Counted from the first letter of the stretch, positions 1 through 10,115 are shown. The stretch is DNA of 64,000 bases from Ceriagrion tenellum (GCA_963169105.1 OY720636.1:147273941-147337940); one strand, 5' to 3'. Translations and numbers: made by a program. Notes: a model not told the origin generated them from the sequence alone.

Positions 1-334
1 TAATTTCTTGAGTCAGAACTGGTTTCCATGAAGATTAGAGAGAATACTTTTTGAACAACACATTAACTAGGCCGATGCAATATGGCCAACTTTTTTACCT
101 TGCGAAGTTCAGCAAATGCCCGGACCAAGTCACTGTGCATTGAAATCAGCATCGTTTAAAAACGGATTCCGAGGAATCGAATGCGATGGGAATCCTGGCT
201 CTGGTTCCGACCCTTATTTCAGTAGCTTAGACATAAGCCTCGTATTAATGGAAACACCTCCCATTCAGGGTTGTTAGATTTTCAAAGTTGCAACTCAATT
301 TCCGCTTTTTTAAATCAACACCTTCTCTATAGTG
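1..334. other. No recognisable feature
   Basis: AT-rich sequence at the left edge. I see no convincing reading frame, repeat or RNA gene before the LINE fragment that begins near 335. Confidence 0.6.
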
Positions 335-626
335 CATAGAAAAATAGAAGAGGAAAGGACTGTTTGGAACACCACATAGAAGAAAGAACCATATGGACTA
401 GACGCACCCTGAGATACAATGGGTTCGTGAAAAACATAATTGAATGTAAAATAGAGGGAAAAGACCCCACAGGAAGACCCAGGAAAAATTTTATGAACCA
501 AATAAAGAGGAAAGTACATAGGAAGAGATACCAAGAGGTAAGGGAACTAGCATCAGATAGGGAAGGATGGATGGCTGCAGTCAACCAATCTTAGGATTGA
601 ACGACCAATGATATTGATGATGAAGA
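335..626 (+). pseudogene. LINE reverse transcriptase C-terminal fragment
   Basis: The plus strand encodes the extreme C-terminus of a non-LTR retrotransposon polyprotein. Visible are a stretch reading RRTLRYNGFVKNIIECKIEG and then a GRPRKNF motif, the usual arginine-rich tail found after the RT and thumb of RTE-type LINEs. The frame ends in VNQS and a stop, followed by a short 3'UTR ending near 'ggattgaacgaccaatga'. The same UTR and tail occur at 25.03-25.21 kb (plus) and at 25.6 kb (minus), so this is one family with three copies in the window. The copy is 5'-truncated: everything upstream of the C-terminal tail is missing. A frameshift near 370 separates IEEERTVW from the rest. Confidence 0.75.
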
Positions 627-1375
627 CCTTCTCTACCTCCCTTTGGTATTAATTAATTTACGGCCCAAGATAAATTCAATGGGTGAAAATATATCAACAG
701 ATATTTTTTCCAACTTCTGTCAAAAATTGCCAGTGAAAATTTATTTAAGTTGAGTTGCACTACGATATGAATGAAAATACCGCTTCACTACAAGAGCAAA
801 TTCAGTCTCCGAAGAAACTTCCCTCAACGGATCAAGTTATGGAATCTATCTTAAAATATCAACCACTTGACTGTATTTTACGGCGTAAAATACGAGTTTT
901 CAGTGAAAACCACTTTTAAAAACGTAAAATTTACTCGGCATGATATCTTGATTCTTGTTAGCCACCATCATAATAATACGGTGCATAATATTTCGCGTCT
1001 ATGGGAAAATATGTGAATATAAAATCGAATTATTCCGCAATACATGTGAAAAGCTAAGAAGGTAATGTTCAAACAGCATTCACTCGTCAATAAATCAAAT
1101 CGGTAATATGAAATTTTTGACTTGGCATAGTTGAACTTTTGATTGAATGACAATTGAATTTTTGAATTGACTTGAACTGACATTTTGACTTTGACTGAAC
1201 ATAGACTTAGAGCTACACTTCAAAGAGCAGAAGGTAGAACAGAATGGAGAGGCATTGCGGGTGAGGCCAAAAACCTGCTGAGATTTCAATGACCAAGGAG
1301 GTGAGGTAAGGTAAGGTAAGATGAAATTTTTATACTTGAGACACATTACAAACATGAGGGAGTATACATACTTTC
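627..1375. other. Unannotated AT-rich stretch
   Basis: No supported gene. Contains a short GGTAA-type repetition near 1301-1320 ('gaggtaaggtaaggtaag'). Small open frames here are not protein-like. Confidence 0.5.
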
Positions 1376-1660
1376 ACGCGAATCTGTACGTAAGCGAAAA
1401 TCGCCCCGACCACCACCGTAATATCACGTGATACGAGCTCAATGCTCTGTAAACAATAAGTGTCCTCTCCTCTTCCCATCCCCCCCTCCTCCCTCCCACC
1501 ACCCTCACATTAGTCGCCCTTCCCCCTACGGTCACCCGCCGCCCTCCCTCTCGTCCCTCACAGCCAGCGAGGGGCTCTCGTGTCCATGTGGCGGCGAATA
1601 ACAAACCACTTCCCGAGAGGCCCAATCCCTCTCACGCGTTCTAAATTTCTTCGAGCGACC
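1376..1660. other. C-rich, CpG-containing block
   Basis: About 280 bases much richer in C and CpG than the surroundings, with several CCCTCC-type runs (1478-1550). It resembles in composition the GC blocks at 35.2-36.6, 44.5-46.3 and 58.2-58.6 kb. It could be a promoter-proximal CpG island or a C-rich repeat tail; no gene start can be shown beside it. Confidence 0.35.
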
Positions 1661-1956
1661 GAATAAAGAAAATGGTAATGAGAAAGAAATTATAACGGCC
1701 ACTCCTCGATCCATTTGTGTCCCAAGTTGTCCGCTATACGATATTATGGCGCGTGGGTCGACAAGTTTGATCCAGAAGAAATAGTTAACCGCGAGCCGTT
1801 CATAGAGCTCACCATTATGACTCAGTGGTATCAATCTTCGCGCAATATTCATTTCGCGCGTTCACGCAACATTCAATAATACCACTTTCTACGTTGATAA
1901 TATTTTAAACATTAACATCGCACTTAAAAATTATTTATTATTTAAACATTATTAAT

Positions 1957-2031
<75 letters not shown>
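1957..2031. repeat. (TA)n microsatellite
   Basis: Nearly pure TA dinucleotide tract with one C interruption near 1965. It abuts the outer end of the palindromic element segment. Confidence 0.95.
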
Positions 2032-2036
<5 letters not shown>

Positions 2037-2244
2037 TTCGTCACAGGGTGACACTAAACATAAAACATAAAAAAGCAAACTCACGAGTTTAAAATTTTTC
2101 GGTGGGTCGCCCGCACCTTCGTCAGTGATAGAATGAATAGTTTCTATCACTGACGAAGGTGCGGGCACCCACCGAAAATTTTAAACTCGTGAGTTTGCTT
2201 TTTTATGTTTTATGTTTAGTGTCACCCTGTGACGAAGTTTTATA
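2029..2244. repeat. Palindrome of two PLE ends, head to head
   Basis: Inverted repeat with arms of about 100 bp (2029-2133 and 2142-2244) around a loop of about 8 bases. Each arm matches the 3' end of the Penelope-like element (compare 5800-5895), including the hammerhead-like core. The arms differ by a few bases, for example one G missing in the right arm near 2166. The arms carry CTGACGA where the main element has CTGATGA, so they come from a slightly different copy. Confidence 0.85.
2150..2177 (+). ncRNA. Hammerhead-like core, PLE palindrome right arm
   Basis: CTGACGA (2150-2156), one unpaired A, a GGTG...CACC hairpin, then GAAA (2174-2177). In the hammerhead consensus CUGANGA-stem II-GAAA the seventh core base is free, so C is allowed. 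The extra base between CUGANGA and stem II departs from the strict consensus. A mirror copy on the minus strand has its CTGACGA complement at 2119-2125. Stem III and the cleavage site could not be placed with confidence. Confidence 0.4.
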
Positions 2245-2275
2245 TTATTTGCTACGTTCGTGGAATCTTCGCAAG

Positions 2276-2278
<3 letters not shown>

Positions 2279-2311
<33 letters not shown>
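2279..2311. repeat. (TA)n microsatellite
   Basis: Pure TA run following 'cgcaagaac', whose inverse recurs at 2463-2485 next to the third TA tract. Confidence 0.95.
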
Positions 2312-2314
<3 letters not shown>

Positions 2315-2402
2315 GACACCGGCGTCGCCATGGATCGCCTTTCTGTGAGTGTCCACTGATATACCTATCTATCCATCCCCAACCTCAACGCCTTGTTGCT
2401 AG

Positions 2403-2404
<2 letters not shown>
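2312..2404. repeat. Spacer with a short hairpin between TA tracts
   Basis: A 93-bp non-TA segment isolated between two TA runs. It holds an 8-bp inverted pair, GTGGACAC near 2312 and GTGTCCAC near 2350, which could form a hairpin about 47 bp across. It is not seen elsewhere in the window. Confidence 0.5.

Positions 2405-2460
<56 letters not shown>
2405..2460. repeat. (TA)n microsatellite
   Basis: Pure TA run immediately before the inverted 3'-end copy of the Penelope-like element. Confidence 0.95.
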
Positions 2461-2464
<4 letters not shown>

Positions 2465-2494
2465 TCTTGCGAAGATTCCACGAACGTGGCAAAC

Positions 2495-3045
2495 AATATA
2501 AAGCTTCGTCACAGGGTGACACTAAACATAAAACATATAAAATGGAAACTCACGAGTTAAAATTTTCGGTGGGTCGCCCGCACCTTCATCAGTGATAGAA
2601 TGAGGATTGAGGAGGAAGAACCATATAGGAGGGGCGGTGAGGGGAAGGAGCAGGTAGGAAGGGTGGGGAAGGGTGGGGAGGGAAGGAGCCAAAGACCTAT
2701 TCGGGAGAAAGAAACAATGTAGCGAAAAGGGGGGAAAAATTAATTAATGGGAACGGTTGAGGCCAGGTGGACAGAGGGCGTTAAAATATCGGATGCAACA
2801 TTGTTCTAAAGTCTTCAGACTAATTATAGTGGCTGTGGGCGGGAGGGAAGCCAGAATGGCTACATTGTAGCAGTCATCAAATCTTACATTGTGGGAGGCA
2901 GCATGTGTGGGGACAGAGAAAGAGAAGTTGGTTGAAGAGGGATTGCAAGAAGCACGGTGATTATTAATTCTGATATTGAGGGGGGTACTACAGAGCCCAA
3001 TGTAAAAAGCTGTACATAATTTACAAATAAGGACATATACTATAT
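2495..3045 (-). repeat. Inverted copy of PLE 3' part (GIY-YIG plus 3'UTR)
   Basis: This 551-bp segment is the reverse complement of 5351-5901. Paired positions sum to 8396 at every checkpoint, so there is no indel. It carries, on the minus strand, the whole GIY-YIG nuclease domain, its stop (at about 2744), the C-rich 3'UTR and the hammerhead-like core (CTGATGA complement at 2586-2592). The break at 3045/5351 falls right at the N-terminal edge of the GIY-YIG domain. It overlaps the first codons of the open frame on the plus strand. Confidence 0.9.
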
Positions 3046-5652
3046 GTTGTCACCCAATATTTATCACTAGTTCACAAGTATCAATCTAATATCCACTCCC
3101 TTATTAATATCATTAGCCTCTCATCCCCCAAAAATCTTCCGTATATTAATAGATGCCTACAATCAGCTCAAGACTCTCTTTTCCTCCGACGCCAGAAATC
3201 TTACAAAAAGTTGTCCTCTCTTTCTGCTTCATATCTTTACCATGGCGTCTCTTTGCCAATGCACGTAACTATCCCATCCACAACTCCACCTCTTTTCCTC
3301 TACAAACCAGATCTAGCCACCCTCTTTAATCTCTCTCCACCAGCCCCTTCTACCACCCGGATGTTTCCGCAGCGAACCCCCCAGTTTAAAGATTCTTCCT
3401 CGACGTTTGATTCTTCCCCTTCAGAGGAAACTCCCTTAGATACGCCGCAACAAGAGGTAGTCAACTTATCCTCCATGCCTCTAAGGCCAGCTGAACTGTC
3501 ATTGTTAAGTAAAGGTCTCTCTTTCTCACCAACACCCTTAGTAAATCCCATTAGCATTCTTTCTGACGCTATTAATTTTTGCCGTAATCTTAAATGGAAG
3601 GTTTTCTGGAGTTCCCAACCCTCTAACCCAGCCAACTCCAACTCAATTCACCCCGCTCTCACCAAATTCAAACCTCCTTCTTCTTTTGAACCCAAACCCC
3701 TTCCTTCTAATCACCCAGTTGAAATTTTTGCCAACCAGCTTCTTTCTAAAATTTCCAACCCTTCCTTCATTGAGTCCCTTAACCCCAAACACAACCTCTC
3801 TCCAGAAGAAACGGCGGCCCTCAAGCAACTCACCCACAATCCCAAAATAGTAATTACCCAAGCTGACAAAGGTTCCACGGTTGTTATCCTTAACACCAAT
3901 GACTATGTAAACGAAGCCCTAAGGCAACTTTCAGATACTTCCTCCTACAGGCCTGTTCCCTCAGATCCCACTCTTGATTTTGCTAATAAGTTAACATCGC
4001 TCCTCCTCCAAAAAGGTCCAACAGAAGGTTTGGCTAAGTGTGACCTTTCCCTTCTCTCTGCTCCTCACCCCAAAACCCCTCATTTCTACATCCTTCCTAA
4101 AATTCATAAACCTAACATCCCCGGCCGTCCAATTGTTTCCTCCTGCAGTTTCCCTACTTAACGCATCTCGGCATTTGTTGATCACTATCTGCAGCCTCAC
4201 GTTCATGCCCTGCCCTCATTTATCAAAGATACACACCACTTTCTAAATTATTTGAAAACTGTCAAACTTCCACATAATACACCACTTTTGATGGCCACTA
4301 TAGATGTCACTTCCTTGTACACTTCCATTCCCCACTCAGAAGGTCTCCGTTCCATCCGTCATTTTCTCAGCCAACGCCCCACTCCTCATATACCCAGTAC
4401 CGACTTCCTCTTACAACTTTCTGAATTTATTCTTACCCACAATGCTTTCTCCTTCAACGATCTTCACTACCTACAAACAAAGGGCTGTGCCATGGGAAGT
4501 CGTTTTAGCCCTTCTTATGCCAATCTTTTTCTAGGTCTTCTGGAAGAGAATTACCTCTCCCAAGCCCCTTTTAAACCCCTTCTGTGGCTCCGTTACATAG
4601 ATGACATTTTTCTACTTTGGACACATGACATCGACTCCCTAAACTCCTTCATTTCCTCTCTCAATGACTCCTCTTCTGTATCATTTACCTCTACTATATC
4701 TTCCACCCATATAACCTTTCTAGATGTCGACGTAGCTTTATCCAACCGTAAATTCAGTACTTCTGTTCATATAAAGCCCACTAATAAACAGCAATACCTT
4801 CACTTCAGCAGTTGTCATCCCGCACATACCAAACGTTCCCTCCCATACTCACTTTCTATCAGAGGTCATCGAATTTGTAACAACCCGGAGTCCCTTGATT
4901 GCTTTCTTTCCAAGCTACACCAGTCTCTTCTTCGCAGGGGCCACCCTGAATCCCTTTTAAATAAAAAAATACTTAGAAAACCGTACCAACCTAAATCCAC
5001 TTCTTGTCCTAAGTACAACAATATTTCTATTTGCACCACTTTCTTCCCAGGCGTACAGTCCCTAAAACATCTCCTCAAAGAATTATTCCCAATACTTTCT
5101 AGCAATCCTGCCACTACTAATTTATTCCCTAAATGTCCCTCTGTTGTATACAAACGTCCCCCAAACTTGTCTGCTATATTTAGAGCCACTAACCCCCTCC
5201 ATAAATCTTTTAATATTTCCAAAGCTCCAGCCACCCGTTGTAACCGGCCAAGGTGCAAAACTTGTTTAATTCTAATTACAGACCGATTACCCAAAAAATT
5301 CGTTAATCGTTATCTTCCTTCTGTTACCTCCCCTTCCTGTGCCACAACTAATATAGTATATGTCCTTATTTGTAAATTATGTACAGCTTTTTACATTGGG
5401 CTCTGTAGTACCCCCCTCAATATCAGAATTAATAATCACCGTGCTTCTTGCAATCCCTCTTCAACCAACTTCTCTTTCTCTGTCCCCACACATGCTGCCT
5501 CCCACAATGTAAGATTTGATGACTGCTACAATGTAGCCATTCTGGCTTCCCTCCCGCCCACAGCCACTATAATTAGTCTGAAGACTTTAGAACAATGTTG
5601 CATCCGATATTTTAACGCCCTCTGTCCACCTGGCCTCAACCGTTCCCATTAA
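3031..5652 (+). CDS. Penelope-like reverse transcriptase with GIY-YIG nuclease, one in-frame stop
   Basis: One frame open from 3031 to 5652 (874 codons) apart from a TAA at 4159-4161 (codon 377). No clear ATG marks the start, so the N-terminus may be truncated by the inverted repeat. It would copy the element's RNA and nick target DNA. Domains seen: an N-terminal block with ADKGSTVVILNT; YILPKIHK and GRPIVSS just before the stop; motif A DVTSLYTSIP (Asp at 4303); motif B GCAMGSRFSPSYANLF; motif C YIDD (4594-4605); motif D FLDVDVAL; a CNRPRCKTC zinc motif; and a GIY-YIG domain with VYVL...FYIG (5356-5400), R..NNH and a C-terminal glutamate before PPGLN. All RT and nuclease signature residues appear present. 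The stop lies between RT fingers and palm, so it should inactivate the enzyme unless it is read through or polymorphic. Confidence 0.9.
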
Positions 5653-5895
5653 TTAATTTTTCCCCCCTTTTCGCTACATTGTTTCTTTCTCCCGAATAGG
5701 TCTTTGGCTCCTTCCCTCCCCACCCTTCCCCACCCTTCCTACCTGCTCCTTCCCCTCACCGCCCCTCCTATATGGTTCTTCCTCCTCAATCCTCATTCTA
5801 TCACTGATGAAGGTGCGGGCGACCCACCGAAAATTTTAACTCGTGAGTTTCCATTTTATATGTTTTATGTTTAGTGTCACCCTGTGACGAAGCTT

Positions 5896-5901
<6 letters not shown>
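5351..5901 (+). repeat. PLE 3' part, right arm of the 551-bp inverted repeat
   Basis: Partner of 2495-3045. It covers the GIY-YIG domain, the stop codon at 5650-5652, a C-rich 3'UTR (about 5660-5770) and the terminal motif, and ends at the (TA)n tract. Confidence 0.9.
5804..5832 (+). ncRNA. Hammerhead-like core at PLE 3' end
   Basis: CTGATGA (5804-5810), one A, a GGTG...CACC hairpin, then GAAA (5829-5832). Downstream AACTCGTGAGTT (5838-5849) is a self-complementary stretch that could provide stem III. Hammerhead ribozymes are known in terminal repeats of Penelope-like elements. The core here has one base more than the consensus between CUGAUGA and stem II, and stem I is not obvious, so this is a candidate only. 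Its inverse lies at 2564-2592. Confidence 0.45.

Positions 5902-5961
<60 letters not shown>
5898..5961. repeat. (TA)n microsatellite
   Basis: TA run closing the right side of the Penelope-like element. Confidence 0.95.
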
Positions 5962-5964
<3 letters not shown>

Positions 5965-6320
5965 AAGGGTAACAATGTTATCATGTTTCCTTCAAGGTAT
6001 CCTTGTACATTTTTCTTGCTGTGTGTGAGCTGCGTTGTCCTAACTCTTATTCACGTATATTTGGATTAGAATTATGGCTGGTTACTTATAAATTTAAATT
6101 TCATGGTATGAATAATTGGAAGTCCAAAACATGGCAGACTTAAGGGTCTACTAAATGAAAAATGTATACAGTCACATTAGATCAATAAAATTATCTGTAC
6201 ATCCTATCTGTCACGCGTGGCACCCGAAATCTGATTTGTTGTTTCATGTTTTGTACATCCGCGGCTCACATTCCGACTGCACGCGCCGATGAAAATTGAG
6301 GAGAATATTCCGAGGAACGT
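5962..6320. other. Unannotated stretch
   Basis: No supported gene or repeat between the PLE and the LINE fragment that follows. Confidence 0.5.
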
Positions 6321-7225
6321 TTGAGGCGAAGTGCAGCCCTCTTTCACTTCATTTTCTCCCGAAACTCCTTAAAGATCTCCATAATTAAATCCATCTGTAG
6401 TCTCGTGTACAATGACTTAACTGAGGAGCTGAATATTAAGCTACAGCGTTTGTTGAACTCCTGTGTGAGATTCATCTTTAATCTACGGCGACATGAACAC
6501 ATAACCCCTTATTTTAAAAGGCTCTCCTGGCTTGATCTTCAATCAAGAAGAAAGTACAACATAGCCTGCTTCATGTTCAACCTCCTCAAATATGGGAGCC
6601 CTCAGTACATAATGGATCTTTTTCTCCCAAGTAGTAAATACACTAATGTTGTTACAAGACAAGACCCCTGTTTTTTGTACGCCCCCCAGTTCCGGTCAGC
6701 GACATTCCAAAAATCCTTTACAGTTGTTGCTTCAAATTTGTGGAATAACCTCCCAAAATATGTAAAAGACAGTGCTACACTCACAATATTTAAGAGAAAA
6801 CTTATTAAACATTTACTTGTTTGTGATCCAGGTACTTAGATCATGTCTTTTTGTTATGGATTTTGTTCATTGCTATGTCTGTGGTAAATTTATGTGTTTG
6901 AAGAACTAACCTCTGTTCAAGTTCAAGTGTAAATCCCAGAGTTCAAGTGTAGTTTTCTTTTTTTTTTTTACTCTGGTTGTTGTACGATTCTATTCTTAAT
7001 TTTTATATGTACAGATCACTCTTTATTGGGTTCCTCATGGTTTTTTGTTTGATGGCTTTACTAATTTTTATATGAACGAATTATTCTTTATTTGTTTTCT
7101 GATGGAGTATATGATTTATTTTCTTGTTATTTGTCCTTGCACATCACATTATGTACTACCATGTTCTAAAGGAGTTCACTCCTAGAATAATACAATAAAT
7201 TTATTATTATTATTATTAATTAAAA
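6321..7225 (+). pseudogene. LINE reverse transcriptase C-terminus and 3'UTR with (ATT)n tail
   Basis: A single open frame from 6321 to 6839 encodes the C-terminal domain that follows the RT in Jockey/CR1-group LINEs. Features include ICSLVYNDLTEELNIKLQRL, LNSCVRFIFNLRRHEHITPY, a SFTVVASNLWNNLPKYVK stretch and a final FKRKLIKHLL. This order (helical leader, Arg-rich middle, LWN.LP, FK..LK..L) is typical of the post-RT region. No RT catalytic motif is present, so the copy is 5'-truncated near 6340. The 3'UTR runs to an AATAAA-like site and an (ATT)n tail near 7190-7220. The frame has no stop over about 170 codons, which indicates a young insertion. Confidence 0.75.
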
Positions 7226-8766
7226 AAAACATTATGCATATTAGCAAAAAGAACAATATCACGATCAGTCTGTCATATCCGCCAGTCAGTCAGCCGTCAG
7301 ATTCTCGATGAATACTTAAATACATTGAAATTGTTAGTTATTTCAAGGCATAGGCAAAACGCAAGTAGAAAAAGTTTTCCGCTTCAATGGGCATTATTTC
7401 TCATGTTACAAGAAAACCGACGAGATCAGAAAAATGAAAAATAGGAAATTAGAGAATCAGTCTCCGTTTGCCGGGTTTGAGATAGTTTTTACGCGCATAA
7501 AGTATCATCTATTGCCTCTTTGATTCCACCTCTAACAATGGCAACCATAGTGAATGTCCACTGGGAAAAAATTAGTATTATCACAACCTAGAAAACACTT
7601 ATGGTAACCAATTATTGGACATAGCTCACCTTTCACAAACCCGAGGGAAACTTAAAGTCTTTTATTAATAGCAGAAAATTAAGCACCTAACTCTCAGCCA
7701 TCGGCAGTGTACATTGAAAACTGGATTCGGAAAAATCTCACAATTTTATTGGAAAGTAATTGGTATTCAAAGGCGTCAACACCTCACCATCCCATAAGCT
7801 GAGAATCAGTACTCAACATCTTTGCTCGCTGAAGTCGCAACCATGATAAGCAAAGTAACACACGGGCGAGCATGGCCACTTCTTTTAATTACATAGAACT
7901 CGGCACATGGTCGTTTTGAAGTATTGAGCTCGTGCTCAGCCTATTAGTTCGGACATCCGTTCTTGTTATTGATTGAATTCCGATGGGTGTGGACACGCAC
8001 AACGATGAGGCTACGTGAATATCTGTCGCTCAATCAGCGACCGGGGGGAAGTGGGAGAGTGGTAAAGCCTCCCGATTCTGCTCTCCCCATATGTATCCCT
8101 CCTCCAACTCTCTCGCCCGGACCTCAACACGAATATCCTCAAGAGAACACCCGGAGCACCGGCTCTCCTCAAAGACAGAGACCGAATCTTAAAGAAAAAA
8201 TAATTCATTACGTAAGGGGAGAAAAGGGAGGCGAAGGACAGACCCGAATTAAGGATGTATCTGGGATGCAGTACACTTGTTCCCTTTCCGAGAATGACTA
8301 GGCCTCGACGGTGTTCTCGAGAATGTTCCCGAAGGCACATGGGAACAGAGTCGGGCCTCATAAATACCTTTCCATCTAGATCACCTATTTGTGATCCACA
8401 ATATTAACGATCTGAAAACCTTAAAACAGTATCCTGTGCCGGACGTAATTTTTTTTCACCAAGCGATCTATATCAGAGAACACTGACCATGATGAACAAT
8501 TAAAAAAGTAATACGTAAGTTTGCTTACAGAGGTGAAACAATGTACGAAAGGCAACAGGTTTTGATTTATTACGCAGTACTGGAGGAGAAACCACATTCA
8601 CTAAAATTCTTATTACAATTGAAGCATTAACTTGTTATATCATTAGAATAAATTTAGGGTAACAGACTGCGCAATGGATGGATTTGGAATGTCATTTCAC
8701 CCCGCGATTAGAGTTCATTTTAGCTTCCAATGAGATTTTTAAGTAGTATAGTCGACAGGTATGTAG
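7226..8766. other. Unannotated stretch
   Basis: No supported gene. A somewhat GC-richer patch lies at 7980-8370 with overlapping short frames on both strands, none protein-like. A tRNA-like box A resemblance near 8050 lacks a box B. Confidence 0.45.
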
Positions 8767-8860
8767 TTAATTATTAAATTTGCTCTGTAATGCTTGTTTC
8801 TGCGACGTATAACTAACACTGCGTTTCGCACCACATTTAGCTTGTGATTCGTAGCTTACC

Positions 8861-9175
8861 TTGTCACTTTTCAATGAATCAGTGTACTCATATGAGGACA
8901 TCGGAATTTCCATTCTGGTGACACCTGTTTTAGAGCTTCCTGCGGATGAAATTTTAGACCTGCTAGAGGAAAAAAATGTGGATATTTTGGGCGAATTATC
9001 GAGTAGCGAGAAATATGTGACAAATTGTGAAAAAGTTATCGGTGAATATTCAAATGAGGATGATGTATCTATAACTGAACTACTTTCTACAAATTCAAAA
9101 TGTATCCCTTTTAAGAATGAGATATGGGTCCAAATTTTCTGGTGCAGACTTAAGGCATCAGAAACCGAAAAATAA
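8861..9175 (+). CDS. Short acidic ORF of unknown function
   Basis: A frame of 104 codons, rich in Glu, Asp and Ser in its middle (ILDLLEEKNVDILGE and YSNEDDVSITELL). Acidic leaders of this kind precede the catalytic domain in piggyBac-type transposases, and piggyBac remains lie 0.2-1 kb to the right. However, that transposase is on the opposite strand, so the link is weak. The frame opens with TTG, not ATG. It may be a transposon N-terminus or chance. Confidence 0.3.
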   Translation: MSLFNESVYSYEDIGISILVTPVLELPADEILDLLEEKNVDILGELSSSEKYVTNCEKVIGEYSNEDDVSITELLSTNSKCIPFKNEIWVQIFWCRLKASETEK

Positions 9176-9398
9176 TAAATGTTCACATTAAGATTACAAT
9201 ATGAAGTGTTAATAATAAAATCGATTTATTTATTTAACATTTGGATGAAAAATTGTATATTTCATTACTAGGAACACTTTTTCATTAAATATGAGATAAG
9301 AGGTAAACGATTGAGATAGATATATTAGCAAACTTCTTCTAACAGAGCATTAAAATGTTTTCGAACGGATAGGACAGGCGACGGAGTATTCTAAGCAG

Positions 9399-10115
9399 TT
9401 AACCCCTTCAGACCTGAATCATAATAGGAGTGCAAAAAAGTTTTCCTTTCCATAGTTAAGACATAAGGTCCCTCTGAAATATTTGCAGAAAGTTTGATAC
9501 ATTTTCGACCATAAATAACAGAGTTGGAAAATGTATAGTATACTCTACATGTGGAATCAAGTGTAGCATATTTTCAGGATACATGAAGATGGAAACAAAA
9601 TATATAAAAATAAAAATAGCCATGTACTAATTGACAGAATTTATGTTAATTTCAAAACTTATATTTATTCACATTATTTGGTGCTTGAGACTTTATAAAT
9701 ACATTTGAAAGTTTTTTAAATTCAGGCAGTTGTTCAAATTTGTACAACAATTGCGCCCTCTGTTAATGCACAGGTAAACTACACCATTTACAACAAATGT
9801 GCAACCTATAAGAACAATTTATTTGCTTACATATTGTAGGCTCGTTTCTTATCAGGCTCAGGCAAATGGTCTACCAAGTCCCACTGGATTTCTCCAAAAG
9901 GACTTTTTCAACGCCCTTCCTTTTAGCACACACTGGCGAATAGCTACTAGTTGGCCTACCACGCTTTGTTTCCAGAGTGGGTTTGCCTGCCTTAACAAAA
10001 CCTTCAGCTGCTTCTAGCCTTAAGTCAAGTAGATCCTGTATCTGCGATTGTAGAGTACCAGCAGTTTTCCCATTTTCGCTACAATTTTGCCAGCTGTTGA
10101 CAGGGGCTAAATCAA
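9399..10115 (-). pseudogene. piggyBac transposase C-terminus and element 3' end
   Basis: The minus strand from about 10115 to 9725 reads as the C-terminal part of a piggyBac transposase (cut-and-paste DDD transposase, TTAA-specific). Visible are an 'APVNSWQ' helix, LLDLRLEAAEGFVKAGKP, a KRGRPTS basic motif, DHLPEPDKKRAY, and a Cys/His patch (HICCKWCS, then LCINRGRNC) matching the family's C-terminal cysteine-rich domain. At least two frameshifts and stops break it. The catalytic Asp region is absent because the copy stops near 10115, shortly before the RTE LINE. TTAA at 9399-9402 followed by CCCCTTCAGACCTG fits the right end of a piggyBac element. Confidence 0.75.

Larger units (their letters stand above)
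1957..5961 (+). mobile_element. Penelope-like element with inverted terminal copies
   Basis: A composite Penelope-like retroelement. In order: (TA)n (1957-2031); a palindrome made of two head-to-head copies of the element's end (about 2029-2244); a short (TA)n; a 93-bp spacer; (TA)n (2405-2460); a 551-bp inverted copy of the element's 3' part (2495-3045); the RT/GIY-YIG frame (3031-5652); a C-rich 3'UTR; the 3' end; and (TA)n (5898-5961). Penelope-like elements are known for terminal repeats in direct or inverted arrangement and for an RT fused to a GIY-YIG endonuclease, and both features are read directly here. The arms appear identical wherever compared, so the element is young. (TA)n at each segment edge suggests integration into, or copying with, TA microsatellites (inference). 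Confidence 0.85.

Noticed and set aside
1956..2595. Frames encoding poly-(Tyr-Ile)
   Set aside because: Direct translation of the (TA)n microsatellite.
8030..8100. tRNA or tRNA-SINE-like box A ('gtgggagagtggtaaagc')
   Set aside because: No box B at the right distance and no cloverleaf could be drawn.
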